A stretch of 64,000 bases of DNA from an uncultured Rhodobacter sp. (GTDB lineage: Bacteria > Pseudomonadota > Alphaproteobacteria > Rhodobacterales > Rhodobacteraceae), in NCBI GenBank assembly GCA_945952585.1, contig CAMFII010000007.1:1-64000 (forward strand). Reading direction: 5' to 3'. This document shows, one piece after another, positions 62,659-64,000 of this stretch. Made by a program: the position numbers and the translations under genes. How positions within the stretch are numbered: position 1 is the stretch's first letter; every line of letters begins with the position of its first letter. Below the pieces are notes generated by a model that was not told the origin of the DNA, made no database searches, and saw only the letters and a list, made by a program, of their open reading frames with translations.

Positions 62659-63405
62659 TCAGACCACAGTCTCGCCGCCGTCCACCACCAGTACCTGACC
62701 GGTCATGTAGGACGACCGGTCCGAGACAAGGAACAGGATCGGCTCGGCCATCTCTTCAAGCCGGGCCCAACGTCCCAGGGGAACGCGCTCGGCCACGTAG
62801 GCCTCAAGCTCGGCGCGGCCGCCCATCTGTTCCATGAAGGGTGCGTTGAACGGGGTGTCCACCCAGCCGGGGCAGAGCGCGTTGACCCGGATGCCGTGCC
62901 GCCCGTAATCGCCCGCCATCTGCCGGGTCATCGCCACGACCGCGTGCTTTGTCGTGGCATAGGCGATCATCTCGCGATCGTACTGGATCCCTGACGAGGA
63001 CGAGGTGTTCAGGATGACCCCGCCACCTTGTGCCTTCATCGCCGGAACCACGGCACGCGCGGCGATGAAATAGGCCCGCACGTTCACAGCCCAGGAGGCA
63101 TCGAAGCCCTCGACCGCGACCTGCTCGAGATCGCCGGCCACCTGGATGCCCGCGTGATTGTGCAGGATGTCGACGCGGCCGTGGTGGGCCAGGACCTTGT
63201 CGATGGCGGTGGTCAAGGCCACGTCATCGGCCACATCTACTGCCATGGCCTCGGCACCGATGCGGTCGGCGGCGGCAGCGGCCCTGTCGCGGTCTCGGTC
63301 GAGGATCACGACGCGCGCCCCCTCGCGTGCCATGGCGGCGGCGCCCGCCTCGCCGATGCCAGAGGCGGCCCCGGTAACGATGGCGACCTTGCCTTCAAGC
63401 AGCAT
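62659..63405 (-). CDS. Short-chain dehydrogenase/reductase
   Basis: A 248-residue SDR. Cofactor loop TGAASGIGEAGA near residue 12, HNHAGIQ in place of the usual NNAG near residue 84, catalytic serine in LNTSSSSGIQYD, YxxxK in IAYATTKHAV, and the end MTGQVLVVDGGETV. The His in NHAG is unusual but seen in some subfamilies. It starts inside the end of the upstream ABC permease gene (11-base overlap), so it is cotranscribed with that transporter and may act on its imported substrate. Confidence 0.92.
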   Translation of the reverse strand: MLLEGKVAIVTGAASGIGEAGAAAMAREGARVVILDRDRDRAAAAADRIGAEAMAVDVADDVALTTAIDKVLAHHGRVDILHNHAGIQVAGDLEQVAVEGFDASWAVNVRAYFIAARAVVPAMKAQGGGVILNTSSSSGIQYDREMIAYATTKHAVVAMTRQMAGDYGRHGIRVNALCPGWVDTPFNAPFMEQMGGRAELEAYVAERVPLGRWARLEEMAEPILFLVSDRSSYMTGQVLVVDGGETVV

Positions 63406-64000
63406 GGAGTTTCCTTTCCCGCATCAGGAGCCATGCCAGCGCGATCAGGATCAGCGAGGCGACAAGGACCATCGTGGCGATGGCGTTGATCTCGGGCGTC
63501 ACGCCGCGCCGGATCGAGGCGAAGACATACATCGGCAGGGTCGTCTTCGCCCCGGCGACGAAGAAGGCGATGATGAAATCGTCGAAGGAGAAGGTGAAGG
63601 ACATGAGGAACCCCGCCAGGATCGACGGGCGCAGTTGTGGCAGGACGATCTGGAAGAAGGTCGCGAAGGGGGGCGCGTAGAGATCGTAGGACGCCTCGAC
63701 GATATCCCGTGACAGGCTGGCGATGCGGGCCTTCACGATCATCGCCACCAGCGCCATGGCGAAAAGTCCGTGAGCCGCGATCAGCGACAGGTAGCCCATC
63801 TGGAACTGCGGCGCGTTCGGCGACAGCTCGGCCAGCGCCGGGTTGACGATCCCGAACAGGCCCGCCAGCGCGACCAGCGTCGCGATGCCGATCACCACGC
63901 CCGGCACGACGATCGCGGCTGCCAGCATGCCGTCGAAGAGCGCGCGCAGGCGGGGGCTGAGCCGCTCCATACCCATGGCTGCCATCGTTCCGAAGACGGC
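63395..64000 (-). CDS. ABC transporter permease, PotC-like (5' part beyond window)
   Basis: The last 201 codons of an inner-membrane permease. Frame is open to the window edge. The EAA-type coupling loop is EASYDLYAPPFATFFQIVLP, followed by LRPSILAGFLMSFTFSFDDFIIAFF, typical of spermidine/putrescine-type PotC proteins, and a final helix ending LAWLLMRERK. The ATP-binding and solute-binding partners are presumably outside the window. The downstream SDR overlaps it. Confidence 0.92.
   Translation of the reverse strand, partial: AVFGTMAAMGMERLSPRLRALFDGMLAAAIVVPGVVIGIATLVALAGLFGIVNPALAELSPNAPQFQMGYLSLIAAHGLFAMALVAMIVKARIASLSRDIVEASYDLYAPPFATFFQIVLPQLRPSILAGFLMSFTFSFDDFIIAFFVAGAKTTLPMYVFASIRRGVTPEINAIATMVLVASLILIALAWLLMRERKLHAA

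Noticed and set aside
1-64000. Prophage, insertion sequence or integrated island
   Set aside because: No transposase, integrase, phage structural gene or tRNA-associated att duplication was seen. The tRNA-Gly repeat at 1-54 and 261-335 is an entire gene copy, not an attachment-site fragment.

Overview
The window looks like chromosomal DNA from an alphaproteobacterium of the family Rhodobacteraceae (order Rhodobacterales). The evidence is the uniformly high GC coding sequence, the order of the cell-wall/division (dcw) genes, two DUF2484 genes after murC, a DUF1127 gene followed by a CcsR (cuckoo) small-RNA array, and intergenic palindromes of the type common in this order. No insertion sequence, prophage, CRISPR array or rRNA was seen.

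Layout. 1-400: two identical tRNA-Gly(GCC) genes on the minus strand, each with a promoter, separated by a bidirectional terminator. 588-13014: a methyltransferase, pyruvate carboxylase, a DHA2 drug exporter with a divergent MarR regulator, a ProC-like reductase, a ribbon-helix-helix protein, a DJ-1/PfpI protein, a UvrD-type helicase with an unusual linker, and a BenE transporter. 13098-13813: the DUF1127 gene and eight stem-loops with CCUCCUCCC loops, arranged as four two-hairpin sRNAs. 13981-15048: Mrp/ApbC Fe-S carrier.

15209-39825: the dcw cluster. A long leader carries two facing arrays of MraZ-type 10-bp repeats, followed by mraZ-rsmH-ftsL-ftsI-murE-murF-mraY. Accessory genes interrupt it twice: LysE exporter, class-III PLP enzyme, small barrel protein, WYL regulator, SDR, GlxA regulator and berberine-bridge-type oxidase before murD; then an amidohydrolase remnant, twin lipoproteins, an MFS/MarR pair and a GFA protein before ftsW-murG-murC and two DUF2484 genes. 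The expected murB-ddl-ftsQ-ftsA-ftsZ segment does not follow.

39829-64000: a tight minus-strand operon aroQ-aldolase-acyl-CoA ligase-thiolase in which the thiolase lacks its second catalytic cysteine; proline iminopeptidase; a Crp/Fnr regulator divergent from a Tat-exported amidohydrolase; the divergent metF/metR pair; a zinc-independent reductase and a 54-residue basic protein; MFS, glycine-zipper lipoprotein, suhB, OsmC divergent from GntR; cupin, GFA and rhomboid; the divergent putA/Lrp proline-catabolism pair; small secreted proteins including an EF-hand protein; an esterase; and an SDR cotranscribed with an ABC permease that runs off the window end.

Most loci are divergent regulator/target pairs with a visible palindrome between them, so local regulation can be proposed from sequence. 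Assignments rest on motifs recognised by eye; no database search was run.
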